DNA from: Epibacterium ulvae
Lineage (GTDB): Bacteria; Pseudomonadota; Alphaproteobacteria; Rhodobacterales; Rhodobacteraceae
Direction: 5' to 3'
NCBI RefSeq assembly: GCF_018678075.1
Contig: NZ_JAHHIR010000005.1
Location: 1 to 64,000 of the forward strand
DNA length: 64,000 bases
Shown here: in pieces, positions 29,212-38,923 of the stretch
Numbering within the stretch: the first letter of the stretch is position 1
Layout: the number at the start of each line of letters is the position of its first letter
The notes under the pieces: model-generated
What the model saw: only the letters and a program-made list of their open reading frames with translations
Told to the model about the DNA's origin: nothing
The model's database searches: none
Position numbers and translations under genes: made by a program

Positions 29212-29691
29212 ATGGATATCCGTTTTCACACGCCGCTCACCCCTGATGAACAACGCCAGCTTGGCCTTGCTGAACCGCAACCCATCTCCACAGCCGACCG
29301 GGTGCGGTATTCAGAGATCGACATCCTGCAACATGTGAACAACAAGGCCTATCTTGACTGGTTCGAGATGTCGCGCGTTGTGCATTTCAACACCCTGTGC
29401 CTGTCCCATTTCGAAGGGCATCCAGAGCCGCGCACCGTGTTGCGTAACGCCAATATCCACTATGTTCAGGAAATGCATCTGGGCGATATCTATGTCGCCA
29501 CCTCCCGGATTGTCAGCTTCCGGCGCACGTCCTATGTGCTGGATCAGCAAATTTGGTCCGGTGGGACATTGCGCTGCCGGATGGAGGGCGTGATGGTGTT
29601 GCGCCACCCTGAAAAAGACGAAGGCTACCCGTTGCCGGATAGCCTGATCTCGTTTCTCACAACCGAAGAAGGGGCGCGCCGCGACGCTTAG
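29212..29691 (+). CDS. acyl-CoA thioesterase (hotdog fold)
   Basis: A 159-residue protein with the 4HBT-type start RVRYSEIDILQHVNNKAYLDW, in which the Asp and the following HVNN are typical of the active site. The C-terminal part (EMHLGDIYVATSRIVSF) fits hotdog strands. Substrate unknown. The start at 29212 matches family length; a frame to 29113 adds a non-homologous leader. It overlaps pgi tail-to-tail by 4 bases. Confidence 0.88.
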   Translation: MDIRFHTPLTPDEQRQLGLAEPQPISTADRVRYSEIDILQHVNNKAYLDWFEMSRVVHFNTLCLSHFEGHPEPRTVLRNANIHYVQEMHLGDIYVATSRIVSFRRTSYVLDQQIWSGGTLRCRMEGVMVLRHPEKDEGYPLPDSLISFLTTEEGARRDA

Positions 29692-31292
29692 GCACGTGCC
29701 CGCACATAGGCGATCAAAGCCGCGGTAGAGCCGTCCTTGCCGTCGGTTACCGCATCCCCCTTGACCATAGGTTCGAGCGATTTAGCCAGCTCTTTGCCAA
29801 GTTCCACGCCCCATTGATCATAGGAGTTGATGCCCAGGATCACGCCTTCGACAAACACCCGGTGTTCATAAAGGGCAATGATCTGTCCCAGAACAAAGGG
29901 CGTCAGCTTGGGGTAGATCAGCGTGGTTGACGGGCGGTTGCCCGGGAACACGCGGTGGCGGGCTTGGCGTTCCAACTCATCCCCTTCGAGGCCCTTAGCG
30001 GCCATTAAGGCGCGCGCCTCATCCAGGGAGCGCCCCCGCATCAGTGCCTCAGATTGTGCCAGACAGTTGGAGACCAGCAGTTCATGGTGTTGACGCAGGT
30101 CCGGTTCATGCCCTTGGGCTGCGACCATAAACTCACACGGAACCACGCCGGTGCCCTGGTGGATCAGCTGGTAGAATGCGTGCTGGCCATTGGTACCAGG
30201 CTCGCCCCAGACCACAGGCCCGGTGACATAGTCAACGCTGCTGCCGTCCATCGCAACAGATTTGCCGTTGGACTCCATTTCCAGCTGTTGGAAATAGGCC
30301 GCCAAACGCGACAGGCGTTGATCATAGGGCAGAACCGCACGGGTTGCGTGGCCGCAGATCTGGTGGTGCCAAAGACCAACAAGCGCCAGCATCAATGGCA
30401 TGTTGTCGGCACCCTGTGCAGTCAGGAAGTGATCGTCCATCGCCTTACCACCAGCAAGGAAAGCATCAAAATCATCCGGACCCACAGCAATCATAATGCT
30501 CAGCCCGATGGGCCCCCACATGGAGTATCGCCCACCAACCCAGTCTTCGAAGCCAAAGACCCGCTCGGCCGGAATGCCAAAATCGGCGGTTTTGTCCATC
30601 GCAGTCGACAGGGCCAGGAACTGACCCGCCGCCTCCCCATCACCGGCTGCGATCCAGTCGCGCGCGGTCATGGCGTTGGTCATGGTCTCGATCGTGGTAA
30701 AGGTTTTGGAGGCCACAACGACAAGCGTGGTTTTCGGATCCAACCCTTTGAGCACGTCGTGGATATGGGCCGCATCGACGTTGGACACAAAATGGCAGCG
30801 TGGCCCGTCATGATAGGGTGCCAGCGCCAGGGTCGCCATCGCAGGCCCCAAGTCAGAGCCGCCGATGCCGATATTCACCACATCGGTAAACGCAGCCCCT
30901 GCCCCGGTAAACGCACCACTGCGAATGGCATCCGCCATGTCCCGCATGCGTTGTAACGTCTCGCGCAGCGCTGGGCGCACGTCTTCGCCGTCAACAACCA
31001 ACGCAGGCCCGTCTGGGTCACGCAACGCGGTGTGCAGCACGGCGCGGCCTTCGGTGTCGTTGATCTTGTCACCGCCAAACATCGCCTTGGCATAGGCGGA
31101 CACACCGCGATCATCGGCCAGTTTCAGCAGCGACGCCAGAACGTCACCGTCAATCTGGGTTTTGGAATAGTCAAAGACCAATTCATCAAGCGTAGCCGAA
31201 AACGTGTCTGCTCGGCTGCTGTCGCCGTCAAACAGATCCAGGATGCGACGCGAGCCAATGCCCGTCAGCTGGTCTTTTAGGTTTTGAAACAT
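29688..31292 (-). CDS. pgi: glucose-6-phosphate isomerase
   Basis: Pgi interconverts glucose-6-P and fructose-6-P. The 534-residue enzyme contains the PROSITE-type signatures GGRYSMWGPIGLS and GQHAFYQLIHQG, FVSNVDAAHIHD and VVASKTFTTIET. The GGAGTGACGAC before ATG 31292 sets the start; a frame to 31415 runs under pgl. It is 16 bases downstream of pgl, so the two form an operon. Confidence 0.97.
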   Translation of the reverse strand: MFQNLKDQLTGIGSRRILDLFDGDSSRADTFSATLDELVFDYSKTQIDGDVLASLLKLADDRGVSAYAKAMFGGDKINDTEGRAVLHTALRDPDGPALVVDGEDVRPALRETLQRMRDMADAIRSGAFTGAGAAFTDVVNIGIGGSDLGPAMATLALAPYHDGPRCHFVSNVDAAHIHDVLKGLDPKTTLVVVASKTFTTIETMTNAMTARDWIAAGDGEAAGQFLALSTAMDKTADFGIPAERVFGFEDWVGGRYSMWGPIGLSIMIAVGPDDFDAFLAGGKAMDDHFLTAQGADNMPLMLALVGLWHHQICGHATRAVLPYDQRLSRLAAYFQQLEMESNGKSVAMDGSSVDYVTGPVVWGEPGTNGQHAFYQLIHQGTGVVPCEFMVAAQGHEPDLRQHHELLVSNCLAQSEALMRGRSLDEARALMAAKGLEGDELERQARHRVFPGNRPSTTLIYPKLTPFVLGQIIALYEHRVFVEGVILGINSYDQWGVELGKELAKSLEPMVKGDAVTDGKDGSTAALIAYVRARA

Positions 31293-31308
31293 GTCGTCAC
31301 TCCAATCG

Positions 31309-31971
31309 TTAAGGGGCCCAATGCACGTGCATCTCGGACAGCACTGCGGCAATTGGGGCGTCTTTTGGCGGCAATTCCTGGGCTTTGGCGAGGGCATCGG
31401 CCTTGCCGTTTCCATAGATTGCCAGATGTTTGTGTTTTGCGGCGTTCAAAACGCGTGCAGAGAGGCTGATCCGTGCCTCGGGCTGACTGGCGGGGCGCAT
31501 CACAACAAAGGCGGGCGCGTCGGGTGCAAGCCCCGCGTCCAATCCTTCGGTGCCCGGAAACAGGGACGCGGTGTGCATGTCTTCACCCATGCCCAACAAG
31601 ATCAGATCAACCGATTTGATCGTCTCCGACAGCGCCTCGGCCCCCTCTTCTGGGGTGAGGTCTTCGGCAAAGAACGGCACAAATTTGGCGGCTGCGGCAG
31701 TTCCGGTGATCAGACGCGCGCGGATCATCTGTGCGTTGGAACGCTCATGCGTTTCGGGCACCCAGCGTTCGTCGCTGGCCATCACTTCAACCCGGGACCA
31801 GTCGAGTTCGGCTTGCGCCAGAATGTCGAAAATCGGCGCAGGGGTTGTGCCGCCGGCAACTGCGACGGTCACGGTGTCCTGTGCGGTCAAAAGCGTTATG
31901 AGGTCTGAAATGATCGCATCGGCGATGCTCTGTGCGGCATCCTCGCGGTTGGCGTAATCGGTTTTCTTCAT
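31309..31971 (-). CDS. pgl: 6-phosphogluconolactonase
   Basis: Pgl hydrolyses 6-phosphogluconolactone in the Entner-Doudoroff / pentose phosphate route. The 220 residues fit the DevB-type family, with VAVAGGTTPAPIFDIL, SDERWVPETHERSNAQM, and LILLGMGEDMHTASLFPG. It is followed by pgi. In Rhodobacter and many roseobacters zwf precedes pgl; here none does within the window. Confidence 0.95.
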   Translation of the reverse strand: MKKTDYANREDAAQSIADAIISDLITLLTAQDTVTVAVAGGTTPAPIFDILAQAELDWSRVEVMASDERWVPETHERSNAQMIRARLITGTAAAAKFVPFFAEDLTPEEGAEALSETIKSVDLILLGMGEDMHTASLFPGTEGLDAGLAPDAPAFVVMRPASQPEARISLSARVLNAAKHKHLAIYGNGKADALAKAQELPPKDAPIAAVLSEMHVHWAP

Positions 31972-32212
31972 AATCGATTTCCCTTTTGGTTCACGATCCC
32001 TATACGGCGGAGTTGGGTGAGTTCTTCAGGGTTTTACTCTGCCGGAATTAAAAATGATACCGCTAACATTGCTTGGTCCGCGTCAGGTCATTTCCCCGTA
32101 TCTGGTTTCAGGATACCACGGAATGAACTGGGCGGTGCACTGATCGTAAAACCTGCCTAACGCTTTGAACCTCTGATCACATCCCTGTTAAACCGCTCGA
32201 CGGAGGTTTCAA

Positions 32213-32284
32213 ATGTATTTCCTTACGCATAGCTTAGCCTCAACACAAATTGTGCCCGTAAATGCTCAGGAGCTGTGCAAATGA
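32213..32284 (+). CDS. 23-residue peptide ORF coupled to the radical SAM gene
   Basis: ATG 32213 follows GGAGG with 6-base spacing, and encodes a peptide beginning MYFLTHSLAS and ending NAQELCK, with one Cys at residue 22. Its TGA (32282-32284) overlaps the ATG of the radical SAM gene as ATGA, and that gene's AGGAG lies within the last codons. It is either a RiPP-type precursor peptide or a regulatory leader ORF. It is not recognised as a known family; PqqA is similar in length only. Confidence 0.5.
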   Translation: MYFLTHSLASTQIVPVNAQELCK

Positions 32285-33234
32285 AAGACCTGTCCACCCC
32301 CGTTGCCAATCTAGGCAAGTTTCAAGACAGGCACGTAACAGCAAAGGGCGACGCGCGCGCGTCGGTTGCATTGAGCAATCCTGACACCCTTTGGTTCAAC
32401 ACCGGCACCCTGTGTAATATCGAGTGTGAGAACTGCTATATCCTGTCGTCTCCCACCAATGACGCGCTGGTCTATCTGACAACGGAGGATGTGCGCAGCT
32501 ATTTGGACCAGATCAAAACGCGCAAATGGCCCATCCGCGAGATCGGATTTACCGGGGGTGAGCCGTTTATGAACCCCGACATGGTTGAGATGACGCGCGC
32601 GTCGCTTGAAGCCGGGTTCGAGGTTCTGATCCTCACCAATGCGATGCGCCCGATGATGCGCAAACGTATTCAGCAAGGGCTGCTGGAACTGGCCGAGACG
32701 TACAAAGACAAACTGACCTTCCGCGTCTCGCTTGATCACCACACTGCCGAGCTGCACGATCAGGTGCGCGGCAAGGGCAGTTTTGATCTGTCGATCCAAG
32801 GTATGCAGTGGCTGCGCGACAATGGTTTTGCGATGGCGGTTGCGGGCCGTACCCTGTGGGATGAAACAGACGCACAATCGCGTGCGGGTTTTGCGGCGCT
32901 GTTCGCGGAACATGAGTTTGATATTGATGCGAAAAACCCAGGCCAGACGGTTCTGTTCCCGGAAATGGACGTGAACGTCGAAGTGCCAGAAATCACCACC
33001 GATTGTTGGACGATCCTGAACAAATCCCCAGACGCGATCATGTGTTCGTCGTCGCGCATGGTGGTCAAACGCAAAGGTGCCAAGGCACCAACGGTTCTGG
33101 CCTGCACTCTGTTGCCCTATGAGGACGAATTCGAACTGGGCGAAACATTGGAAGAGGCGGAACAGGACGTCTACCTGAACCATCCCCATTGCGCCAAATT
33201 CTGCGTGCTTGGCGGCGCCAGCTGCTCGGCCTAA
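32281..33234 (+). CDS. radical SAM protein with SPASM-like C-terminus
   Basis: A 317-residue enzyme with the radical SAM cluster motif CNIECENC (C45, C49, C52), GFTGGEPFMNPD at 89-100 and a C-terminal set of cysteines (C242, C255, C275, C304, C308, C315) that resembles a SPASM or twitch auxiliary cluster (CSSSRM ... ACTLLP ... HCAKFC ... ASC). Such proteins often modify peptides. The ATG at 32281 with AGGAG 8 bases upstream is preferred to a GTG at 32275. Substrate unknown. Confidence 0.88.
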   Translation: MKDLSTPVANLGKFQDRHVTAKGDARASVALSNPDTLWFNTGTLCNIECENCYILSSPTNDALVYLTTEDVRSYLDQIKTRKWPIREIGFTGGEPFMNPDMVEMTRASLEAGFEVLILTNAMRPMMRKRIQQGLLELAETYKDKLTFRVSLDHHTAELHDQVRGKGSFDLSIQGMQWLRDNGFAMAVAGRTLWDETDAQSRAGFAALFAEHEFDIDAKNPGQTVLFPEMDVNVEVPEITTDCWTILNKSPDAIMCSSSRMVVKRKGAKAPTVLACTLLPYEDEFELGETLEEAEQDVYLNHPHCAKFCVLGGASCSA

Positions 33235-33238
33235 GGCG

Positions 33239-33508
33239 TCAGTTCAAATAGAACTCCCCCACAACGCTACGCCAGTCCCCTGGTGCCAATTGGCGCCGGT
33301 GGGTGAAGCGTACGGAATGGAGAGCGCCATCGATTTCCTGCTGCCAGAATTCGATGAATTTAAACAGCCTTGGATGGTCCGGCATCAGATCGTAGTCTTG
33401 CCAAACAAATGTATTCAGAACATGCGCGTAATCGGGCATGTGATAGGTGAATTCGGCCATGGTCAACCCATAGCCTTTGAGCATCAGTTCCGTTTCGGAT
33501 GTCTCCAA
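33239..33508 (-). CDS. usg: Usg family protein
   Basis: An 89-residue protein with the Usg core MLKGYGLTMAEFTYHMPDY, TFVWQDYDLMPDHPRL and LHSVRFTHRRQLAPGDWR. Usg is named for its position upstream of trp genes in Caulobacter; its function is unknown. A TTG start at 33508 is chosen: GGAGG lies 5 bases before it, the length then matches the family, and the internal ATG at 33484 has no ribosome-binding site. Confidence 0.85.
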   Translation of the reverse strand: METSETELMLKGYGLTMAEFTYHMPDYAHVLNTFVWQDYDLMPDHPRLFKFIEFWQQEIDGALHSVRFTHRRQLAPGDWRSVVGEFYLN

Positions 33509-33702
33509 ATCAGCCTCCGGTTTTGTGGGTGATGAGCGCAGCCTAGCATAGGTCGCTGATTTCTCGAACAATGACGGTGCGTTAGCCTCATGTGCGTGCA
33601 AAGGTTCACCGACATGTGATGCAGTTGCTTGCGCATGATATGCCCTGTCTGTTATGGTGCAGACACAAGATATAGACCCAAAAGAAAGAGCGGGCACACG
33701 AC

Positions 33703-36480
33703 GTGAACGATACGCCGGAAACTCCTGAAAACATGGAAGAAAACCAGCCGGAACGTCCCAAGTACGACGGTCCTACTGTGTCTATCGAAGCCGAGATGAG
33801 TAATTCTTATCTCGACTATGCAATGTCGGTTATTGTCAGTCGGGCGATTCCCGACCTGCGTGACGGTCTGAAACCGGTGCATCGGCGTATTTTGTACGCG
33901 ATGCATGAAACCGGCAATAGCCACGACAAAAGCTATCGAAAGTCCGCCCGCCCTGTCGGCGATGTCATGGGTAAATACCACCCGCACGGCGATAGTGCGA
34001 TCTATGACGCGCTGGTGCGTATGGCGCAGGACTTCTCCATGTCGCTGCCGCTTTTGGATGGTCAGGGCAACTTTGGCTCCATGGACGGGGATAACCCGGC
34101 CGCGATGCGTTACACCGAAGTGCGCATGGACAAGCCTGCCGCCTTTATGTTGGCCGACATTGAAAAAGAGACGGTCGATTTCCAGGACAACTACGACGGC
34201 AAGGACCGCGAACCGACCGTGCTCCCGGCCCGGTTCCCCAATATGCTGGTCAACGGGGCCGGCGGTATTGCGGTGGGTATGGCAACCAATATTCCGCCCC
34301 ACAATCTGGGCGAAGTGATTGATGCAACCCTGGCGTTGATCGATGAGCCGGATCTGACCTCTGAACAGCTGATCGATTACATTCCGGGTCCTGACTTTCC
34401 GACGGGTGCAACCATGCTGGGCCGGTCCGGTGCGCGCAAAGCCTATCTCGAGGGCCGTGGCAGCGTCATCATCCGCTCCAAAACCCGCGTCGAAGAGATC
34501 CGCAAGGACCGTTACGCGATCGTCGTGGATGAAATCCCCTATCAGGTGAACAAAGCGTCGATGATCGAAAAGATCGCCGAGCAGGTGCGCGAGAAAAAGA
34601 TCGAAGGCGTGGCGCATGTTCAGGACGAATCTGACCGTAACGGCGTGCGTGTCGTGGTCGAGCTCAAACGGGATGCAACGCCCGAAGTGGTGTTGAACCA
34701 ACTGTTCCGCTTTACCCCGATGCAGACGTCGTTTGGCTGTAACATGCTTGCCCTGAACGGCGGGCGTCCCGAACAGCTGACCCTGCGCCGCTTCCTGACT
34801 TCGTTTATCGATTTCCGCGAAGACGTTGTGGCCCGTCGCACCGCCTTTAACCTGCGCAAAGCCCGCGAACGCAGCCATATTCTATGTGGTTTGGCAGTTG
34901 CGGTCTCGAACGTGGATGAGGTTGTCGCAACCATTCGTGCCTCAGCCGATGCCCCAGAAGCGCGGTTCAAACTGATGGAGCGGCGCTGGCCTGCGGCGGA
35001 TATTGCGCCCTATATTCAGCTGATTGACGACCCGACCCACACGATGAACGAGGACGGCACCTATAATCTGTCCGAAGTCCAGGCACGCGCGATTCTTGAA
35101 CTGCGCTTGCAGCGTCTGACCCAAATCGGCGTCAAAGAAGTCACCGATGAGCTGGAAGAGCTGGCAAAGAAAATCAAAGAATACCTCGAGATTCTGTCGT
35201 CGCGTGAACGGATCATGGGCATCATCGCCGATGAGCTGCGGGAAGTGCGCGAAAGCTTTGCCGTGCCCCGTCGGACCGAGATTGTCGACTGGTCCGGTGA
35301 CATGGAAGACGAAGACCTGATCGAACGCGAAGACATGGTCGTGACCGTGACATCAGGCGGCTACATCAAACGGACGCCGCTGGCCGATTTCCGTGCGCAA
35401 AAACGCGGTGGCAAGGGCATTTCGGGCATGCAGACCAAAGAAGAGGATGTGGTCACCACCCTCTTTGTGGCCAATACGCACACCCAACTGCTGTTCTTCA
35501 CCACCGATGGCATGGTCTACAAGCTCAAGACCTGGCGCCTTCCGCAGTCCGGGCGGACCGGTAAGGGCAAGGCGATTGTCAACATCCTGCCGATCCCAAC
35601 CGGTGTCTCGATCGCGGCAATTATGCCAGTTGATCGCGACGAAAAAGAATGGGCTGATCTGCAGATCATGTTTGCGACTTCGGCTGGTACGGTGCGTCGC
35701 AACCGTCTGTCGGATTTCACCAATGTGATGCGCAACGGCAAAATCGCGATGAAGTTCGAGGACGAACACGCCGGGACCAAGCTGATCAACGCGCGGATCT
35801 GTTCTGAGGATGACGATGTGATGCTGGTGACCAACACTGGCCGCGCCATTCGCTTCCCATCAACCGAAGTGCGGGTGTTCAACTCACGCAATTCGGTCGG
35901 GGTGCGTGGTATCAAGCTGAGCGAAGGCGATCAAGTGGTCTCTATGTCGGTCATCAGCCATTTCGAGGCGACATCGGATGAGCGTTCCGCCTATCTGAAA
36001 ATGCGCCGCGCGATGGCTGGTTTGACGGATGAGGCCGAAGGCAGCGTCACCGACGAGGAAGCCAATGCAAACGCCACCATCGACCAAGCCCGCTATGCGG
36101 AGATGTCGGCGGCTGAGAACCTGATCCTCACCATCACCGAGGGCGGACAGGGTAAGCTCTCCTCCAGCCATGATTATCCGGTGCGCGGACGTGGCGGTAT
36201 GGGCGTTACCGCCATCGACAAGGGCATGCGCGGCGGCCAGCTGATTGCCTCCTTCCCAGTAGAGATGGGTGATCAGATCATGCTGGCAACCTCTAAAGGT
36301 CAGTCGATCCGGGTGCCTGTGGACGGAATTTCCTTCCGGTCACGTTCTGCCGGCGGTGTGCGCGTGTTTAACACTGGCAAAGGCGAAATTGTCGTCTCAG
36401 TCGCGTGGATTGCTGAGCAGACTGATGAAGATGACGCGGACGAGGGTCCAGCCGACACAACAGGCGCAACGGACGCGTAA
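33703..36480 (+). CDS. gyrA: DNA gyrase subunit A
   Basis: GyrA is the breakage-reunion subunit of gyrase. The 925-residue protein has catalytic Y137 in AAMRYTEV, the [18 protein letters not shown] region, and C-terminal beta-pinwheel repeats including the GyrA box QKRGGKGI. Positions equivalent to E. coli S83 and D87 are S98 and D102, the quinolone-sensitive residues. Starts with GTG at 33703. A strong terminator follows. Confidence 0.98.
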   Translation: MNDTPETPENMEENQPERPKYDGPTVSIEAEMSNSYLDYAMSVIVSRAIPDLRDGLKPVHRRILYAMHETGNSHDKSYRKSARPVGDVMGKYHPHGDSAIYDALVRMAQDFSMSLPLLDGQGNFGSMDGDNPAAMRYTEVRMDKPAAFMLADIEKETVDFQDNYDGKDREPTVLPARFPNMLVNGAGGIAVGMATNIPPHNLGEVIDATLALIDEPDLTSEQLIDYIPGPDFPTGATMLGRSGARKAYLEGRGSVIIRSKTRVEEIRKDRYAIVVDEIPYQVNKASMIEKIAEQVREKKIEGVAHVQDESDRNGVRVVVELKRDATPEVVLNQLFRFTPMQTSFGCNMLALNGGRPEQLTLRRFLTSFIDFREDVVARRTAFNLRKARERSHILCGLAVAVSNVDEVVATIRASADAPEARFKLMERRWPAADIAPYIQLIDDPTHTMNEDGTYNLSEVQARAILELRLQRLTQIGVKEVTDELEELAKKIKEYLEILSSRERIMGIIADELREVRESFAVPRRTEIVDWSGDMEDEDLIEREDMVVTVTSGGYIKRTPLADFRAQKRGGKGISGMQTKEEDVVTTLFVANTHTQLLFFTTDGMVYKLKTWRLPQSGRTGKGKAIVNILPIPTGVSIAAIMPVDRDEKEWADLQIMFATSAGTVRRNRLSDFTNVMRNGKIAMKFEDEHAGTKLINARICSEDDDVMLVTNTGRAIRFPSTEVRVFNSRNSVGVRGIKLSEGDQVVSMSVISHFEATSDERSAYLKMRRAMAGLTDEAEGSVTDEEANANATIDQARYAEMSAAENLILTITEGGQGKLSSSHDYPVRGRGGMGVTAIDKGMRGGQLIASFPVEMGDQIMLATSKGQSIRVPVDGISFRSRSAGGVRVFNTGKGEIVVSVAWIAEQTDEDDADEGPADTTGATDA

Positions 36481-36506
36481 ATTTTCAAAATGTCGAAAAC
36501 CAAGAA

Positions 36507-36537
36507 CAACCGCCTCCAAAAGAGGCGGTTGTTTTTT
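36507..36537 (+). terminator. gyrA terminator
   Basis: CAACCGCCTC and GAGGCGGTTG form a 10-bp stem with a CAAAA loop, followed by TTTTTT. Confidence 0.92.
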
Positions 36538-36539
36538 GC

Positions 36540-36713
36540 TTAAACCGAAGCTGCGTTCTTTGAAATAGGCGAGACGATCCCGCAAAAATCGGCAGGCCCC
36601 CTCACATTCAGCGGCTGGTTCACAGTCTCAACTGTCTGCGTGGTCGTGTTCAAAGTGAGCTGTGCCTGCTTGCGCAGGTCTTCCAATTCGCTCTTTGACT
36701 TAAGTGCCGCCAT
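36540..36713 (-). CDS. small hypothetical protein (57 aa)
   Basis: A 57-residue frame starting MAALKSKSELEDLRKQAQLT, with a charged N-terminal helix and a Thr/Val-rich middle. The ATG at 36713 has GGGGA 8 bases before it. It sits just after the gyrA terminator on the opposite strand. No family is recognised; codon use looks natural, but the evidence is modest. Confidence 0.5.
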   Translation of the reverse strand: MAALKSKSELEDLRKQAQLTLNTTTQTVETVNQPLNVRGPADFCGIVSPISKNAASV

Positions 36714-36812
36714 TCTAAAATTCCCCAACTGAAACCTTACTAATACGTTTCACCTTCAAGCGCCTTTGGAGGAGCTGTCATTGCAATTGGGGGACCTGTG
36801 CAGAAGGCTATC

Positions 36813-36853
36813 AAAAAAGCCGCAGTCCGTGCCTCATATTGAGGCAGGACGGG
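36813..36853 (-). terminator. likely tRNA-Leu transcript terminator
   Basis: On the minus strand a long imperfect stem (CCG-TCC-TGCCTC with GAGGCAC-GGA-CTG-CGG around AATAT) is followed by CTTTTTTG, 33 bases after the tRNA 3' end. Confidence 0.6.
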
Positions 36854-36885
36854 CTATTCTTAGTCACAAAAGTTAAAACACGCGG

Positions 36886-36971
36886 TGGTACCCAAGGCCG
36901 GACTCGAACCGGCACGCTGTCACCAGCGGGGGATTTTGAATCCCCTGCGTCTACCATTCCGCCACTTGGGC
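36886..36971 (-). tRNA. tRNA-Leu(CAA)
   Basis: Minus-strand reading begins GCCCAAGTGGCGGAATGG, anticodon stem GGGGA/TCCCC around TTCAAAA gives CAA, with a long variable arm (class II), T-loop TTCGAGT and encoded CCA. Acceptor GCCCAAG pairs with CTTGGGT. Confidence 0.95.
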
Positions 36972-37221
36972 CGCGTGTGGTGTGTATTAGCCAAGTCTTC
37001 GGCAAAGGACAAGAGCCGAACGTGCACTTATTTTCGATTATTTCCAACGCCGTAGTTTGCACTGGCGCAGGCGCGAAAAACCGCGCGTTTCGACCGCCGT
37101 TGCCTAGGCGGCACAAGGGGAATTTGCCAATTCGTGAAGCTGGAACTGTGGCGGTGAATTTGCTACGCGACACGTAACATATGGGTGAGTATCGCCTGAA
37201 CCAGCGCAAGGACTTCTTGGT

Positions 37222-37836
37222 ATGACCGCGACAACACCTTCGGATATGGCCATCTCGGATCGGCTGGCCCAGTTGGGGGCAGATGCAGACAGCGACCGGG
37301 TGTCGCTGGATTGGATTTTGAAACAGCTGCACGAACGCGCGTTTGGGCTGTTTCTGTTGATCCTGGCGTTGCCCTGCTGCATCCCGTTTCTTTATGGCGT
37401 CCCGCAAATTGTCTCACTGCCGTTGATGTTTGTCTCGGCTCAGATTCTATTGGGACGGCGGGTGCCTTGGTTGCCTGGAAACCTGGGCGCGCGCACCGTC
37501 TCTTCCGAAGGGCTGCGCGGGTTGTCGCAGCGGTCCGGACCCTGGCTGCGCCGCATCGAAGGGTTGAGCAAACCGCGGTTGAGCGTGTTGACCACCACCC
37601 CGATGGACCGCTTTGTCGGGGCTGCATTGGTTCTGTTCAGCGCCTCGATCCTGGTGCCCCTGCCCGGCACGAACACTGTTCCGGGATTTGCGGTGGTTGT
37701 TGTGGCGATGGGCTTGTTGCAACGCGATGGGATTTTGGTGGTGCTCGGCTCGATCCTTGGAACGGCCTGGATTGCGTCGCTTTTGCTGGCGGGCGCAACC
37801 CTGATCAGCCTGCTGAAGACATGGATCGGGTTGTAA
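37222..37836 (+). CDS. exoD: exopolysaccharide synthesis protein ExoD
   Basis: A 204-residue inner-membrane protein matching the ExoD family, with FGLFLLILALPCCIPFLYGVP (residues about 40-60), LGRRVPWLPG, and C-terminal helices ending GTAWIASLLLAGATLISLL. ExoD was linked to exopolysaccharide and symbiosis in Sinorhizobium, but its molecular job is not clear. It stands alone between tRNA-Leu and dsbB. Confidence 0.9.
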   Translation: MTATTPSDMAISDRLAQLGADADSDRVSLDWILKQLHERAFGLFLLILALPCCIPFLYGVPQIVSLPLMFVSAQILLGRRVPWLPGNLGARTVSSEGLRGLSQRSGPWLRRIEGLSKPRLSVLTTTPMDRFVGAALVLFSASILVPLPGTNTVPGFAVVVVAMGLLQRDGILVVLGSILGTAWIASLLLAGATLISLLKTWIGL

Positions 37837-37927
37837 CCCACTTTGGCGACAGGCAAATGCGTGCAAGGGCTTGAAACTCTGCAGTTTCAGCGCCTAATTA
37901 CACGCAGGATAAAGACATGAGGGCCCC

Positions 37928-38398
37928 GTGAGCAAGTTTTTGATTTTCATCGCAGCGCTTGGATCTGCGGCTCTTCTCCTTGGTGCACTTGGGTTTCAAT
38001 ACCTGGGCGAGCTTGCGCCGTGCAAAATGTGTTACTGGCAACGCTACCCGCATGCGGCCGCTGTTGGAATTGGCGCTCTGGCGCTGCTCATTCCCGCGGT
38101 CGTTCTGCCGTATCTTGGCGCATTGGCCGCGCTGACCACGGCTGGTATCGGCGCTTTTCATGTAGGTGTAGAACACGGCTGGTGGGAAGGCCCCAGCACC
38201 TGCACGTCTGCGCCAATCGGCGGCCTGTCCCCGGATCAGCTGATGGACCAGATCATGTCGGCCCCCTTGGTGCGCTGTGATGAGGTTGCTTGGGAGTTCC
38301 TCAACATCTCAATGGCGGGTTGGAATGCGATTGTCTCATTGGGATTGATGTTGGTCTGGATCTCAGCCGCGCGCCATATGTCCAAGCGCACCGGCTGA
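37928..38398 (+). CDS. dsbB: disulfide bond formation protein DsbB
   Basis: DsbB reoxidises periplasmic DsbA using quinone. The 156-residue protein has four membrane helices and both redox pairs: C32-C35 (APCKMCYWQRYPH) and C92-C117 (PSTCTS ... VRCDE). Starts with GTG at 37928. The Gln-Arg of CYWQRY is conserved in the family. It meets the Lrp gene tail-to-tail. Confidence 0.93.
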   Translation: MSKFLIFIAALGSAALLLGALGFQYLGELAPCKMCYWQRYPHAAAVGIGALALLIPAVVLPYLGALAALTTAGIGAFHVGVEHGWWEGPSTCTSAPIGGLSPDQLMDQIMSAPLVRCDEVAWEFLNISMAGWNAIVSLGLMLVWISAARHMSKRTG

Positions 38399-38412
38399 GC
38401 GGTCAGTATCGC

Positions 38413-38850
38413 TCAGCTGTCTTTCTTGGTTGCCAGCAAAAGATTCGTCTCGCTGGTGGTCACCCCTTCGATCAACCGAACCTTGGCCAATGCCGCATCA
38501 AAGTCCTCCAGGGTTTCGGTGCCCAGCTCCACAATCAGATCCCAACGTCCATTGGTGGTGTGAATGGCGCGCACTTCTGACAGGCCTTGAAGCTGGCGCA
38601 CGATCCGGTTGGTGCCGCGCCCTTCGATCCCGATCAGCATCAGTCCACGCACAGGATCGCGCAACACGTCCTCTTTCAAAACCACGGTAAAGCCCAGAAT
38701 GTCACCGCGCGTTTGCAGCCGTTCGATGCGACTGCGCACGGTCGTGCGTGACAGGTTTAACTGCGCGGCAAGATCCGACAGGGAGGCCCGCGCATCATGG
38801 CGCAGAGCTGAGATCAGGCGTTCGTCCACTTTGTCCATCACAAGGTCCAT
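38413..38850 (-). CDS. Lrp/AsnC-family regulator
   Basis: A 145-residue protein with an N-terminal HTH (LISALRHDARASLSDLAAQLN LSRTTVRSRIERLQ, residues about 10-45) and the C-terminal RAM domain (LIGIEGRGTNRIVRQLQGL). It is divergent from arginase, with a 99-base gap, so it most likely controls rocF-ocd, as Lrp-type regulators do in arginine and ornithine use elsewhere. The start could be ATG 38850 or 38838 (GGA 8 bases before it); a longer frame opens at 38898. Confidence 0.9.
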   Translation of the reverse strand: MDLVMDKVDERLISALRHDARASLSDLAAQLNLSRTTVRSRIERLQTRGDILGFTVVLKEDVLRDPVRGLMLIGIEGRGTNRIVRQLQGLSEVRAIHTTNGRWDLIVELGTETLEDFDAALAKVRLIEGVTTSETNLLLATKKDS

Positions 38851-38923
38851 TTTGTAGTAATTGGTTCCGTTATGATCAATAAAGTGACTTTTATCCACCC
38901 CTTATGAGTGAAAACATCGTTAT

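Noticed and set aside
32213-32284. PqqA homologue
   Set aside because: Length is close, but the conserved Glu-x3-Tyr core is missing and no pqq genes are near.
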